The notes beneath the pieces are model-generated. The model was given only the letters and a program-made list of their open reading frames with translations. It was not told the DNA's origin and searched no databases. 64,000 bases of DNA from Pterobdella sp. o SKG-2022 (lineage: Eukaryota; Annelida; Clitellata; Hirudinida; Piscicolidae), in contig OZ038322.1 in the NCBI GenBank assembly GCA_964035795.1, forward strand, positions 17,159,447 to 17,223,446. The letters run 5' to 3'. Below, piece by piece: positions 37,634 to 50,090 of this stretch (positions are counted from its first letter, which is position 1; every line of letters starts with the position of its first letter). Made by a program: the position numbers and the translations under genes.

Positions 37634-39737
37634 ATGGATCTTTTAGCAAAAAAAATAATAAGACTAAAGAGAGACAGGCTGATGGAGAGGTTGGCCCTTC
37701 AACAGGCAGACTCGAGGATTTTTGTTGAGATACTTTTCAAGAATCAGTTTATGAAGGTTGGAAGTTTTTCGCTTATTTAGTAAGGCTTACTGAATATTGA
37801 AATATAAATAAAGATTTTCAAATAGAATTTATTTTGTGCTGTTCCATGAGTGAGTTTAGTAAAACATTTTCATCCTAATAGGAATTATGAATAATTTTAA
37901 AAAAATCATATCAGGCAAAAAACATACCTAAGAAAGATTTAGCTTCGAAATTAATAGAATACTTGTTAAGGTTCCCCTCGACCACATCATCCTCCACCTC
38001 TCCTCCATACTTTCCTCCTCTTGACACCACCCATTCAAAGATACAATGGGAAAACAGTGAAGAAGAATCATTAAAAACGAAAGCTCACCTTTCTACTAAT
38101 TCAAAACATTCCTCTCTTTATTTGACTTTCTTGGAACTTTTGAAAGAAGTTGATGAAATCATGTGGACTGAAATGATTTTGGAAGACCAATACCCCAGTA
38201 ATGTGGTCGCAGGTCAGGTAGCTAAGTATGAAGCGGCTTGTCTCGTTCAAAAGGTACTGATCATGTATTTTATCGGTTTTTTTAAAGCAAATTCATAGTA
38301 GAAAATTTATGAGGTGTTAATGTATTTTTAATGAAAGGAATTCTTCATTATATGTTATATCAATGTTATATCATAAATTTCTCTATTTTGCTTTTAAGAT
38401 TCAATTTCGATTTGTTTACAAATTTAAGTTTGAATGTTTTTTCAATTAGAAATTTTGTTCTCAAGGCTTGATGTTTTTCGTTACAAAATATTGCGAGTTT
38501 AGTGTGAAAAACTGAAAAATTTCAACGATTAATAATATAGATGATTTAAGTGATATTAAAAAATACTACACTCAGTAAAAATTTCAAACTTTTGTGAAAA
38601 ATTTGAAACTTGATTTGTTAGCAATCAAAAATAAATGTATTAATGACAGCACTGAGGGTTCATTGTCAAAAATAAAATGTTTATTTTGTTTAAACATAAT
38701 AGTTTTTTCTATCGAATATATTTGATGAAAAAAAGCTGCAAAAGACTGAAGACTCATAATTTTAGATAAAATGAACAAAGGTAGCAAGTATGAGTCGAAT
38801 AACGATTACGCTTGTAACCATAGCACACCTCAACGTTGTATAGGTGTGTGGTGAAGCACTGGTCAAAATTTTTCATGCACAAAATCATTAATTTATCTTT
38901 GTTTTATATTTTTATTTGGCTCGAAGAATAAATATATAATCTATCTTTATTTTTAAAATTTTTGAATGTTTTATTCAGGTTTTTGGAGAAGCAAAACAAA
39001 TATCAGAAAGAGAAAAAAGGAAATTTGAATGGCTACTAAGCACAAGAATGGAAATGAAGGATAGATTGATAAAAGTGATTTTAGAAAAACATGAAAAGTC
39101 ATTAGATGAATTTGAAGGGAAACTTTACTACATAAATGATTGGATTTATAAGATAACTGAAACACTAGATATTGATTTTGAGAGAAGGAAGAAAAGAATG
39201 TGGAGTTTTCTGCCAAAAAGCAGTTGGAAAAAAATTGAATTGATAAAAAGCTTAAATAGTAATATTAAAGGATTGAAGCTGTTAGAAAAACTACTGGAGT
39301 CTATGGGTTTGTTACTTGATGTAAGTATTGGTTTGTGCAAGGAATCCTTGATCGAAAAAGATGCTATAATACAAGCCATTAGTGACAGGGATATGTGGGT
39401 TAAGAAAAAAAATGGTGAAATTGGATTTGAAAGGAAAAAAAATTTTAATGAAATGACGTTTTCTAGAAAAAAAAAAAAAGAACCTTTGTTCACGAATTTA
39501 AAACATTTAGTTAATCTTAAGTTTGATCAATATGATGACTTGATTGAGAAGATTAACAACGAAATGAGAGATGAAAAAAATCGTTACACTACCCATATAT
39601 CAAAGAAAAATGAAAAAGTTGAAGAGTTGAAAAGATTACTATCACAGAAGAATGAAGACAATGAATGCCTGAAGGTGAATATGAAGAGGTTGGGAAATAT
39701 AGCTATACAGTTGAAGAAGCAGGTAGCACAGCAATGA
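37634..39737 (+). CDS. Unrecognised coiled-coil protein, about 406 aa
   Basis: Three exons join in phase 0: 37634-37756, 37915-38253 and 38979-39737 (TGA). The start is the first in-frame ATG of exon 1; earlier exons are possible. Residues 1 to about 55 form a basic amphipathic segment (RLKRDRLMERLALQQADSR, IFVEILFKNQFM). A Ser/Thr/Pro-rich stretch follows (about 65-85). From about residue 100 to the end it is Lys/Glu-rich and helical with heptad-like Leu/Ile spacing, ending in a clear coiled coil (KKNEKVEELKRLLSQKNED). No enzyme motif, signal peptide or membrane segment. I do not recognise the family. A structural, possibly cytoskeletal or ciliary, role would fit the composition, but that is a guess. 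It converges on IPPK. Confidence 0.6.
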
Positions 39738-41455
39738 AAGCTATAAAAACAGTTTCAGTTAAAAGATGTGTGAAACTATTTAGAAATAATCACTATTAAA
39801 TTACGCCTTGAAAAGTTCATTTGTATGTCTTAGCTGAATATTTCTTGATAATGATTAAGTTACAATAAGCTAAACCAGCTGTTTTCCAAGTCTTCAAATT
39901 ATTATTGTATCGGTTGTTTTTCTCAACGTTGTTTTGATTTTTTTTAACGTTTTATACTAGTATCTTTGAGAAAACTTTTTGGTTTTAATTTGTAGCCAAA
40001 ACATCACCTAGCCTATGTCATTAGTCACAAACTAAAACGATTTCATTTGATCGACGTTTTAACTATTAATTAAAAATATGTTTTCTTTAGAGAAATTTTA
40101 TTTGAAATACAAAAAAAATTTCTAACAGATATTTATGAAGAAAATTACTGTACATAATGATTTCAAATAAACTAAAACAATGAAAGAATATTTTTATGAG
40201 GTCAATTTTGAAATATGTATATATTATATTACAGAAAGTATATTCTCATCACAAAGCAAGCTAAATTACCGTTTCAATCCCACACCATAAAGAACACAAT
40301 TGCTTGGTGATCATGGATTTTTTATAAATCTATTGTTTTTATTTATCAGCAATAATTATAAGCAAATAAATTAAAATAATTGAATTTTCGAAAAATTATT
40401 CATTAACCAATCAAAAATTCTTTTGTGAGTTTGTCATGGTGTGTATGTGAACTGAAAAACAGCTTGGTTCACGATGAGGGAATACACTTTGGGACCACGT
40501 TACAAAAAAGAGACGCGATAGAATAAGAAATCTTACACTTCACATGAATGAAGATTGGCTTACACTGAATCAAAGAGTAGATTAGTATATATATTATTTA
40601 ATAACTATCAAAAAATTAATCTTCATTTGAACCTTATGTATAAAAATGAAAAAGCACGAATAAAGCTTTTAAATTAATTGTATTTATAACAAATCTAAAA
40701 TAATACTCGAGTAAGCTATCATAGAAAAAAAGTCAAATAAATATATCGATATTTGAAAATAGCATAACTTTTCCTAGAAATTTTAGCATTGGGTAAATAT
40801 GATGAGACCACAGAACATTGTATCAAGGCATGAGTGAGTGCACATAGATTCAGCAAATGAAGTAGAAATTGATGCACTTGAGACAAGCCAGGAAGCACGC
40901 GGGTTGTTGATCACTTATGAAACTTAATTATGACGAAGAAAAAATTCAATGCCAAATTAAATCAATGCTTCAAAGTCTGGAAACTAATACTATCACTAAA
41001 GATTTTAAAAAATTAAGCGATACTTGAACTAAAACATGACGCAAAATACAGAAATGTGCGATGCCGATAAGTGAAAAAGAAGAATGTTCGTGTGAAAATG
41101 ATGAATTCGGAATGACCTTTCGAATATCAAAAAAGAAAAAATTAAAGTAAAAACTGAAAAACCCAGCAAAAACTTGATTTTAAATTGTTTTACTTTTATG
41201 AAATAAACCAACTTACCCAATAATTAAAGTTTTCAAATAATTGTGGATATTCCATATTTCAATTTTTAAAAAACTAGATATTATTTTAAGGCAGTATAGA
41301 ATACTGAATGAATGGAAAGTCTCTCATGACAACCTTGTTTTGAAACTTTAAAATGCTCAAAAACCTTTGCAAAGAACATTCAACATAGCACTCAACCCAT
41401 CACACAAACACTTGAACTACTGCTAAAAAACCATGCATGATCAAACAACCTCATT
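39738..41455. other. Convergent gap between the coiled-coil gene and IPPK
   Basis: AT-rich; the 3' UTRs of both genes should lie here. The minus-strand open frame at 41029-41220 is low-complexity and not supported. No RNA gene seen. Confidence 0.45.
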
Positions 41456-44400
41456 TTATAAACCCTCTTTCCATCCCCCTTTGGACTTCGTATCCAAATA
41501 ACACTTCACTATTGACTCGTCTTCAGAATAATAATAAGGAATTTTATCGAATGATTTGACGTCCATATCTATTATGGTGACATGAGCCATAATCTCTTTA
41601 TTATCACCCACAAACCACAAACTACATTGATTTTTTGGTCTAGGCTTGTATTTTCTGTTTAATGATTTGTTAAAGCATATAAATTTTGGTTTCATTTATA
41701 CTTTTAGATAAATATACAGTTTTATTGAACGATTTTCAATAAAAAATGAGAACTAAAAAAGACTCGTTCATTCCAGAATAACTTCTCACGTTTCATCATC
41801 TCCTAATTTTAATCCTTTCCAATCAGCATATCACAAGCACCGCTCAACAGAAACCACACTCTTACGCATCACTGACAGTCTTCGCTACATCTGCGCTACT
41901 GGACATGCGGCCGTTTTGGTTTCGCTAGACCTTTCTGCTGCTTTTGACACTCTTGATCACAATATCTTAATTGATATTTTGAATAGACACTTCAATATTT
42001 CTGATCTCACTCTTTCTTGGTTTCGCTCTTACCTCTCTCAACGTTCTCAGTTCGTTAAAATGGACAATTTCTCTTTTCTTACATCACTCAACTCAGGCGT
42101 GCCGCAGGGCTCCGTTCTGGGACCAATCCTTTTCTCTCTTTATACATCACCCATGTGTAGCATTATTGTACAGCATGACATGCTTTTTCATCAGTTCGCT
42201 AATGACATCACTCTTCACCGGAGTCTTTCACCCAGATCCTAGCCCCACGCTCCTTAAATTATCCGGTTGTCTTTCCGCTCTAAACTCCTGGTTTTCCCAA
42301 AGCCAACTGAAACTAAACCCTACTAAGAGTGAGGTGATGTTTGTCGGCAGCTCTCGGCTTTTAGCAAAATATAATCTCCTTTCTGTGGTAACTCTCGACG
42401 GCACCACACTTCCTTTATCTTCCAAGCTCAAAATCTTAGGGGTCAACTTAGATTCAAATTTGAACTTTGCTCACTTTATTTCTCAAATAATCCAATCTTC
42501 CAATTTTCATATCTATGTCATAAAACAAATACGCAAATTCTTACCTCTTTCCACTGCTAATGCCCTCTTTATCTCACTAGTTCTTTCCAGATTGGACTAC
42601 TGTAATTCTCTCCTTTGCGGGCAGCCAAACTATCTTTTATGCAAACTTCAAGCCCTCCAAAACCACGTGGCCAAGACGGTTCTTCAAGCTGATTATTTCA
42701 GCTTTTCCAAAGACTGTCTTGATCGTTTGCACTAGTTACCTGTCTCCCAAAGATGCAAGTTTAAACTACTTTGGCTCATTGCATGCACTCTCAAGCTTGA
42801 GCAACCTGCTTATCTTTTTGATCTTTTGTCAATCAGAGACACACGTCAACCACTCAGATCCTTGCATTCTGGTTTCCAACTTCATCAACCTGTTTCTTCA
42901 GGCTTGTTTACTAGTCGCTCTTTTTCTCATCAGGCTCCACGTCTGTGGAATTCACTTCCTTCTAACTTGTGCTCATCGCCTTCTCTCATGAACTTTCGCA
43001 AACTTTTGAAAACTCACTTATACCATAAACATCCCCATAATCTCTTACAAACCTTGAGCGCCTCTGAAGCAATCTTGAATTGATAACTGTGCGCTATAAA
43101 AACCTTAATAATAATAATAATAACTAACCTCGCTGAAATGAGAGAAATGATAATAGAACTATCCTTTAAACTACGAGCTAAAAGAAATCTTTTGATCTGA
43201 AATTACAAAAAATAATAATTATATGGCAAAAAAATTAAAAATAAGGACATTATTAAACACCAAGATAAAATTGATTCACTAAACAGGCGCTATATAAATA
43301 AAAATATATAAGCATAATTTCACTTTAGCGTTATACAAGGAAATTTTGCACACATGATACAAGGGAGTGCTTAGCTGCGGATAAGGACAATGGTGCAGCC
43401 AATCACTACCGTAGGGACCATCCACGTGACACGCCTCTCTGTTGGGGTAGTTCAAACCTTATATAACCTAGTATCTTTTCTGAATAAGCTTATAGATTTT
43501 CAAGTATATTGGCATGATTTTTACTAGTTCTATAACCTTTAAGCCTAATTTCTCAAAGTACATAGGTTAATTTTCTCTCGAAAGCACTTGAAAGAAAAGA
43601 AAAGGTTATTAACCTTCAGTACGTGATTTGAGAAAATAAAAGTCATATAAATATAAACCTTATTTAAATGCAACACTTTTTATTAAAAAATTCATTATCT
43701 CACAAAAATGTTTGTATTTCAATAAAATTTATATAAAAACTGCTTCGGTGTTTTCTTAAAGACTTAGAAATAATCTAACAAACTGAAAATAAAAACTAAA
43801 TTTTTCACAATATGTGAATCGATTTAAACGAAAAATGAATAAAAACTCAAATGGAAACACATATTGCCATGAAATAATACAGAAAACTAATGAAGACTAC
43901 CTCGCCCCGGGATGCTTGAGGAAAAAGTCATTCACTGCTTGAAAACATTCCAATATGTAGGATATGGATAGATTGATGTCGAATGATTGGCAAGCCAAAA
44001 GAGAAGACAACACACAAGTAGCGGGGAGAGTTTTATGATGGGAAGAAGAATGTGGCAACAATGAAAATGTTGGAGAAAGCTGTTTTGGCGATGAAATGGA
44101 GTAAGATTTCAACGACGTTTCTGCTGAACCTTTGGAGGTGAGTGTGATGGAAAGTAGTTGGAGTTTTTTTTCAAGTGTACGTTGCATTTTAAGTTGTGTC
44201 ATGTGGTATTTATTGCGTTGGAAATCCTTCAACACGTGTTGTTGCTGGAACTTTGATTCTGCGCAGATTTGACCTGCTATTACTCTTTTCCAGCCCTCTT
44301 CCAAACTCTTCTTGTCATCGCTATAAAAGTTGTTGTTATGGTTGAAACCAAAACTTTCTACAGATTCAATAGCACTATCAGTACTATCGTCATCATGACC

Positions 44401-47400
44401 ATCTGAAACGTCGCTTAATCCCTCATCATATCCAGCCACACATACTCCACTATCGTAACACGTATCACTACCACCCGTGCTATTCTCAACGACTCTACTA
44501 CTCGAAGCATTTTTTTTAGGAATTATAGTTGTTGTAGTCGTTGACAAGCCTTCGTGGCCGTTTTGTGGCTTGGGGTGAAGCAAACATGTCACTAAAAGCT
44601 TAACCAAATAATCCACCGCTGTTCTCACTTTCTTCTTCATTCTTTTCTTCTTTACCTGTTGCAGCGAACCAAGGTCATCATCTTCATCATCATTGTCTTC
44701 ATTTTCATCTTCCTCGTCATCCTCATCTTTTGCTAGTTTACTTTCGAATCTATTATTATAAATCACATAAACATTATCGTTAACATTGATGTTGGTGTCA
44801 TTGCTTAAGTTAACATTGATATTATTCTTCGGTGTGCAGTTCGTTTTGAACCAATGGTTAAGCTGTTTGTGGAAGCATCCACTATCTAGGTCAGTCAAGA
44901 TAACTTTGCCATTCTGTATATTTCAATGAAATTTTTATAAAATCCGTAGCGGGGTATAAAAACCATCACTAGGAAAATAGACTAAAAACTTATGGTTTTA
45001 ATATTGTATTTGAAAGCTTAAAGTGAAAAATTTTATGGTAAGCATAATCGAAACAACAAAAAATATGATATTTAAATCGCAAACCAACCATAAACACTTT
45101 GCAATTGTTCTGCGGATTTTCCAAGAGGCTTCTAATAGAGAAGTACATACGTTGTTTGCATCTATGGAATAAGTTCGTGCAAAATCAATTTATCGTATCG
45201 CTTTATGAACAGCCAATCATTTTTCAAAAAAAGATTAATAGGCGGATTATAATGTAGTACATATCGTAAAATTTGCAATTTCTAACCCTGAAAAGAAATC
45301 AATAGGGCAAAAAAGGCTTCTTTGCTTGTACTTCCCAGTATATAACTGTCAATCATTGTATATGAAGTCAAATGTGAATAATGCAATTAAAAATATATAA
45401 TGAAAAAGAGTGGTACAAGCTGAATAAGCCTTTAAAAATAAGGAATTCAAATACGATACATTCATTAAAAATTTACTCGATTTATAACGATTCAAGCGCT
45501 AAAATATGTTGAGTTATAAAAACATGTTTTATAATGGCATATATTTGGAATATTGATATTCAAATTGTTCTAATAGAACAAATAATTTTTTTATTTGAAA
45601 TATATATAGCCACATCTCTCTTGATTTAACGATAATCACCTTTTCTATCTGATGCATGCAGAAGCGACAGACCTTCTTCTTCACATCTTCATCCTCCTCA
45701 GCCTCAGGCAGAAACCCCCATTTAGGTTTGATTTCCACCGTGAGGGTATCATCGCAATCATCAAACTCGTTGAAATCTTCATCTTCGTCATTTTTATTAT
45801 TACCCAAAAAACCATCATAAACAACTTTTTCATCTAGTTTATTCGTACAATATTCCCCATAGAAGTTCGAATCATTGAAGATCGATTTGGTCCTGTTGAA
45901 AGCAGCTTTGTGGTGAGAGTAGAGCATGATGGAAGGCATCAGACACAGGTCGGGCATGAGAACAGCTCTTGTCAGAGACGAAGATAAACTCTTTTCTAAC
46001 CGGTGCGCTGCAATGTTTAGATTGAGTCATCGTTATATATGTATGTAATTAACCATCAGTTGCTCCAATTTTGGTTTTTGGTAACACATTACTACTAATA
46101 ACAAAATTATCATTTCAAAACAGAAATATTAAGCGTCTAATTTCTTAAAAATGAGAATATAATAACTATAAACAATGATGTTGATGATGGGTATGAATAT
46201 TCCGTTATATTTATTTATACATTCTATTTTCGTCATGACAATCATTTCATAGATTTTATTTTCGCTATCATTGAAAGCTTGGCTCGTATAAAAAAATTTT
46301 TTAAAACAAAAATACAACAAGAATTAGTATTATAAGTATCTAAAGAATGAAAATAAGAGTTATTTTATAAGTTGAAATTGAATAGTTCCAAAATATGCTT
46401 CTACGATGTTTCAGTACATTATGAAAAGGTTACATCGCCATCAACTTGCAGTATTTTAATACTTATTAATGTTGAAACTCCGAATGTAAGTGGTTTGATT
46501 AGAAGAATGATAAGACATAATGGTGAATCACTACTTACAAGGAACTAAAAACTTTGCAAACTAAACCCTTTAATCTTTCTTATAACTGCTCAAAGTTTTA
46601 AATGAATCATCACTAAATACTGAAAATAACTTTGAAATTGATTAATTAAAAGAGCTTTCAATAAGTATGATTTATAATATTAATCAAGCTATATGAACTA
46701 AAGACTTCGTCAATTTATGAAATATATTGTTGTTCCAAGTACATTTATTATTGGCTAATTAAAAACTCTAAAATAAAAATTTTAGCTTTTATTTATTTAT
46801 TTTGCATTTACGAAATATGAAACCCAAAAGTGAAATCTTAAAAAGTTTAAATTTTGAATGTATATGCAGGAAATGCTGCTATAAAATTCTCTCATTCCCT
46901 CAACCAAGAGTTGAACAGTAGTCATTTTTATTGCTTGGAAATACCCCCAAAAAGTATTTATAATTCATATCAAGGGGGATTTATCAGACCGTATATGATG
47001 TAATGGTTGAACATACCGGGTCTCAATGGTTGTATTTGTTTGGAGACATCTCGGATGAAGCCAGGTGGAAGAAAAACTTTTTGCTGTGTTGAAAAATGTT
47101 GCAATATGAACATACTTATAGAATAAATTATTATTATTTATACTTATATGGCACGTTTTCAACCAAAATTTAACTGTGTCAGAGACGCTTAGAGAAATAG
47201 AAAAAAAATTGAATATTCACAAAATTGAACATACTATGTTTAACATTGAAATGTGGATATTAATCAGCTTGTAAAAATGAAGTTCATTTTAACAAATAGA
47301 TTACAACATGCTGAGAGGCGAAATAGCCTTATAAACAAGGTTCAAGTGATTTTTTACAATGATTACGTACAATTAGAACTTCAATCAAGGTTGATTTCAT

Positions 47401-50090
47401 TTCAGTCATAGAACATCAAAATATTTAATACGAATGTGTTTAGCGTTCCGAGGTTGCAATTAAACTCAAAAGCTAAAAAATATTATTATTCATTTTTAAA
47501 GCGCGCAGTTTGCAAGCTAGGTTTGCTGCAGAGAGGTTTGTGTAGCCAAAAAAAATAAGGCAGAGAGATGCGGCTATAAAGATGCGTTTTTAAACGCTTG
47601 CAAAAATGTTTAAGGAAAGGTGAGAGACGCAGATCAAGTGGAAGAAAATTCCATAAATGAGGGGCAATATGCGAAAAAGATCGATATTAAAATGAGTTAA
47701 GAGAAACAGGCTGATGCAGCCATAATCCAGAGTTAGAAGACCTGAGAGACTCATGAATCTGTCTGATAAAAAGAAGCTCATATAAGTAAGCCGGCTGAAT
47801 AAAATAAAGAATATAAGCGGTGAGCCACAGTAACTTGAACTGGGCTCTTAGTGCAACCGGCAACCAATGAAGGCGATCGAAGCAAGCACGAGATGGAGAA
47901 TAGTAGTCGGCTTGAAGAACAGCTTTGGCAGCGCAATTTTGGAGAGTTTGCAACTTAGAAATGAGACAGTTCAAAAGTCCACAAAAAAAGAAGTTACAAT
48001 AGTCGAGCCTGTAAAGAACTAAAAAGATAGTCAAGGCAATGGCAGTTTTAAAGGGTAGAAATTTCCATACTTGATTGATCACGTGGAAATGAAAGTTGGA
48101 CGCTTGTAAAATCTGAGAGGCAAAGTGTGTGAAGTTGAGGCTAGGATCAAAAGTTACACCTAGGTTCTTCAATTTGGACTATACTGAAAGACTAGTGGCG
48201 TCAAAGGTGACTTAGGCAGAAAGATTAATAAAAAAATTTAGTAAATTTTTTTATTATATATTATGAATTTTATTTCATTATTTATAGATAAAATATACTA
48301 TGAGTTGTATTGAAAAAGATATAAAACACCATTGCACTGAGAAATATGCCTTAACTCAATAGGATAGAGTGGACGAAAACGCCGACTATTGCAAATCCCG
48401 GTTACTGGGACACACAGAGGTATAATCTAATATGTATTACCTGGTTTATTCATAGCATGAAGTTTGAAAATTAAATTTTTGCAGGTTCCTTGGAATATGT
48501 GAAAAATTTTGGTTGGTAGAAACTATGATGCATGTAAGTTTTTTAAATTTTGGCATAGAGGTTTGAAACAGTATGATGAGGACGATCGAATGGGAGACAG
48601 TTACATAAGTGTGAGAATTAGTGGAAACAGTTTATAGACAAGGTTAAGGAGACTGGCTGATGAAAAAAAAAACCTGAATAAAAAAAGCTAATCTATTTAT
48701 AAATAATTTTTCAATTTATCATAATAGATTATACTACTGTACATGTCCCAGAAACTGGGGTTGACAGCAGTCGGCCTAGTTTATTGATACTTAGCTTAAT
48801 TTTACATAAGCCATTTATTTAAACATGGATCATGGATTTGTAAAAAAAATAAGTAGTTTTAACAAAAAAGCGCGCAGTTAGAGCTACAAAGCAAATGGGC
48901 AATATAGATTTAAAGCTTTAGTGGAGATGTGGAGATATATAAGCAAAAGAATTAGAATGAGTGTGACTGAATTCATACAATAGTCTCATTCATGGTGGCT
49001 TGGAATGTTTGTATAACTTCAATTTAGTTCAGGTCCAACATAGTTTTGTAGATAATATTTGCTTAAAATATTAAAATTATTGTAAGTGGTGATGCAAGTT
49101 TACTCAACAAAAATTCATATTGACAAAGAGTTGAGACATTATTTTCATAATATTGAAGTTTTATTAAATTTATTAAACTTTATGCTAGAATAATTTAGTT
49201 AAAATGGTAGACAATAAAAAAAATTTATTGAAAAATATTAAGATAAAAGTAAATTACTCTAATCCAGATTTTTATTTCAAATAAATATAAACTCTTTTAA
49301 ATAATTTCAAGAATGTAGGTCAAAAAATATGACTTAATAAAGAAGCTATGCTCACTAGAAATTGCAAGTTAGTCTTACAAAAAATATAGTTTTTAGTGAA
49401 TTAATAATGTTTTTTGGTACAAATGCTATTAAATTTGAAATTGAATTCTGTTTAATAGAATAACTATTCAGATGGCAAAAACTTGGAGCCAATATACACT
49501 AAATATTAATATTAAAAGTGTGATGCTAACCATAGGAACAATGAAATCACAAGGAATAGATGGAAGAACCACATTAGAGACAAAATCAAGCTGTCTATCT
49601 ATCAAGCTATCAGAATTTAACTGCAAAATATTAATTTGAATGATTTTAATTTCAAAAATGAATTAAATATTTGAAAACAAATTATATGATAAAAACTATT
49701 TTTTTGAGTTTGTAACATAAAATGCAAACTTATTATTTGTATTCTCATAATATAAGCTTGATAGCAAAATCATGTTTAAAGAACTGATCATTGAAATTTC
49801 GTAAACTAATTTTAAAACTTCTGAAAATATTTTGAAAATAACCTCAAATTTTCCATTTTCTATGTCTTTGACTAACTGCTTGGTAAGTCTGAGAGCTCCC
49901 TGAAAATATTTTAAATTTAATATTCAATAAAAGTTTTTACATACGATACTCATTGAAAATATATTGAATTTTGAGTTATTTTTTCATAGCTACAGGTAAA
50001 ATCAAACGAGGACGATAGTGTAACCTGTTTGTTGGAAATGACGATTCCTGCATTACCTTCTGAGCGGTACAGCCACTTTGAGCTGTCCAT
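41456..50090 (-). CDS. IPPK: Inositol-pentakisphosphate 2-kinase, about 619 aa
   Basis: Seven exons: 50090-50025, 49899-49843, 49620-49531, 47083-47017, 46007-45640, 44913-43901 and 41654-41456 (TAA), all phase-consistent. Family landmarks: the N-terminal nucleotide loop WLYRSEGNAGIVI (GEGN in human), FLPPGFIRDVSKQIQPLRP, the kinase motif VEIKPKWGFLP at about 184-194, the Cys/Cys/His cluster CRFCMHQ just after, LTDLDSGCF (human CPLDLYSG), and the C-terminal metal-binding IIDMDVKSFDKIPYY (human LDLDLKPYESIP). The enzyme phosphorylates the 2-position of IP5 to make IP6 (phytate), a nuclear and cytosolic metabolite. Unusual: an acidic Asn/Asp-rich insert of some 100 residues with a run of Asp/Glu in exon 6. 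Introns 3 and 6 carry LINE copies. Confidence 0.93.
41765..43124 (+). mobile_element. CR1/L2-like non-LTR retrotransposon, 5'-truncated, inside the last IPPK intron
   Basis: Encodes the C-terminal half of a reverse transcriptase: QSAYHKHRSTETTLLRITDS, VSLDLSAAFDTLDHNIL, SGVPQGSVLGPILFSLYTSP, then the catalytic box as QFANDITL where FADD is expected, and later LGVNLDSNLNFAHF, LDYCNSLL and APRLWNSLP. There is a frameshift near 42215 and a stop at about 42733-42735, so it is non-functional. It ends with a (TAA)n microsatellite tail, typical of CR1/L2-clade elements, and has no upstream endonuclease region. It is antisense to IPPK. Confidence 0.9.
43362..43442. other. GC-richer patch in an IPPK intron
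   Basis: About 80 bp with balanced base use (including GACCATCCACGTGACACGCC) within a very AT-rich intron. No open frame with splice sites and no tRNA fold seen. It could be an old repeat or a conserved intronic element. Confidence 0.25.
47480..48212 (-). mobile_element. Second copy of the CR1/L2-like LINE, 3' part, inside IPPK intron 3
   Basis: On the minus strand the translation runs VTFDATSLSV, LKNLGVTFDPSLNFTHFAS, LDYCNFFFCGLLN, LQTLQNCAAKAVLQADYYSP and RLHWLPVALRAQFKLLWL, matching the copy at 41765. Where that copy has a stop after LH, this one keeps WLPV. The coding frame breaks at LSV-stop and again near the end, so it is dead. The 3' end has the ATTATT-type tail. It lies in the same direction as IPPK transcription. 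Confidence 0.88.
48341..48776. repeat. Inverted pair of tRNA-like arms, about 435 bp overall
   Basis: The left arm 48380-48433 and right arm 48724-48776 are inverted copies (about two thirds to three quarters of bases match by eye; shared cores ATTAGATTATAC, TGTCCCAG and AGTCGGC). The left side also has an A-box-like stretch (TAACTCAATAGGATAGAGT) and a B-box-like one (TTGCAAATCCCGG) at a tRNA-like distance. A third, shorter relative of the arm lies at 29331-29375. It may be two SINE heads in opposite orientation, or one element with terminal inverted repeats. Confidence 0.5.

Noticed and set aside
42228..42446. Minus-strand frame across the LINE
   Set aside because: Shadow of the reverse transcriptase coding strand.
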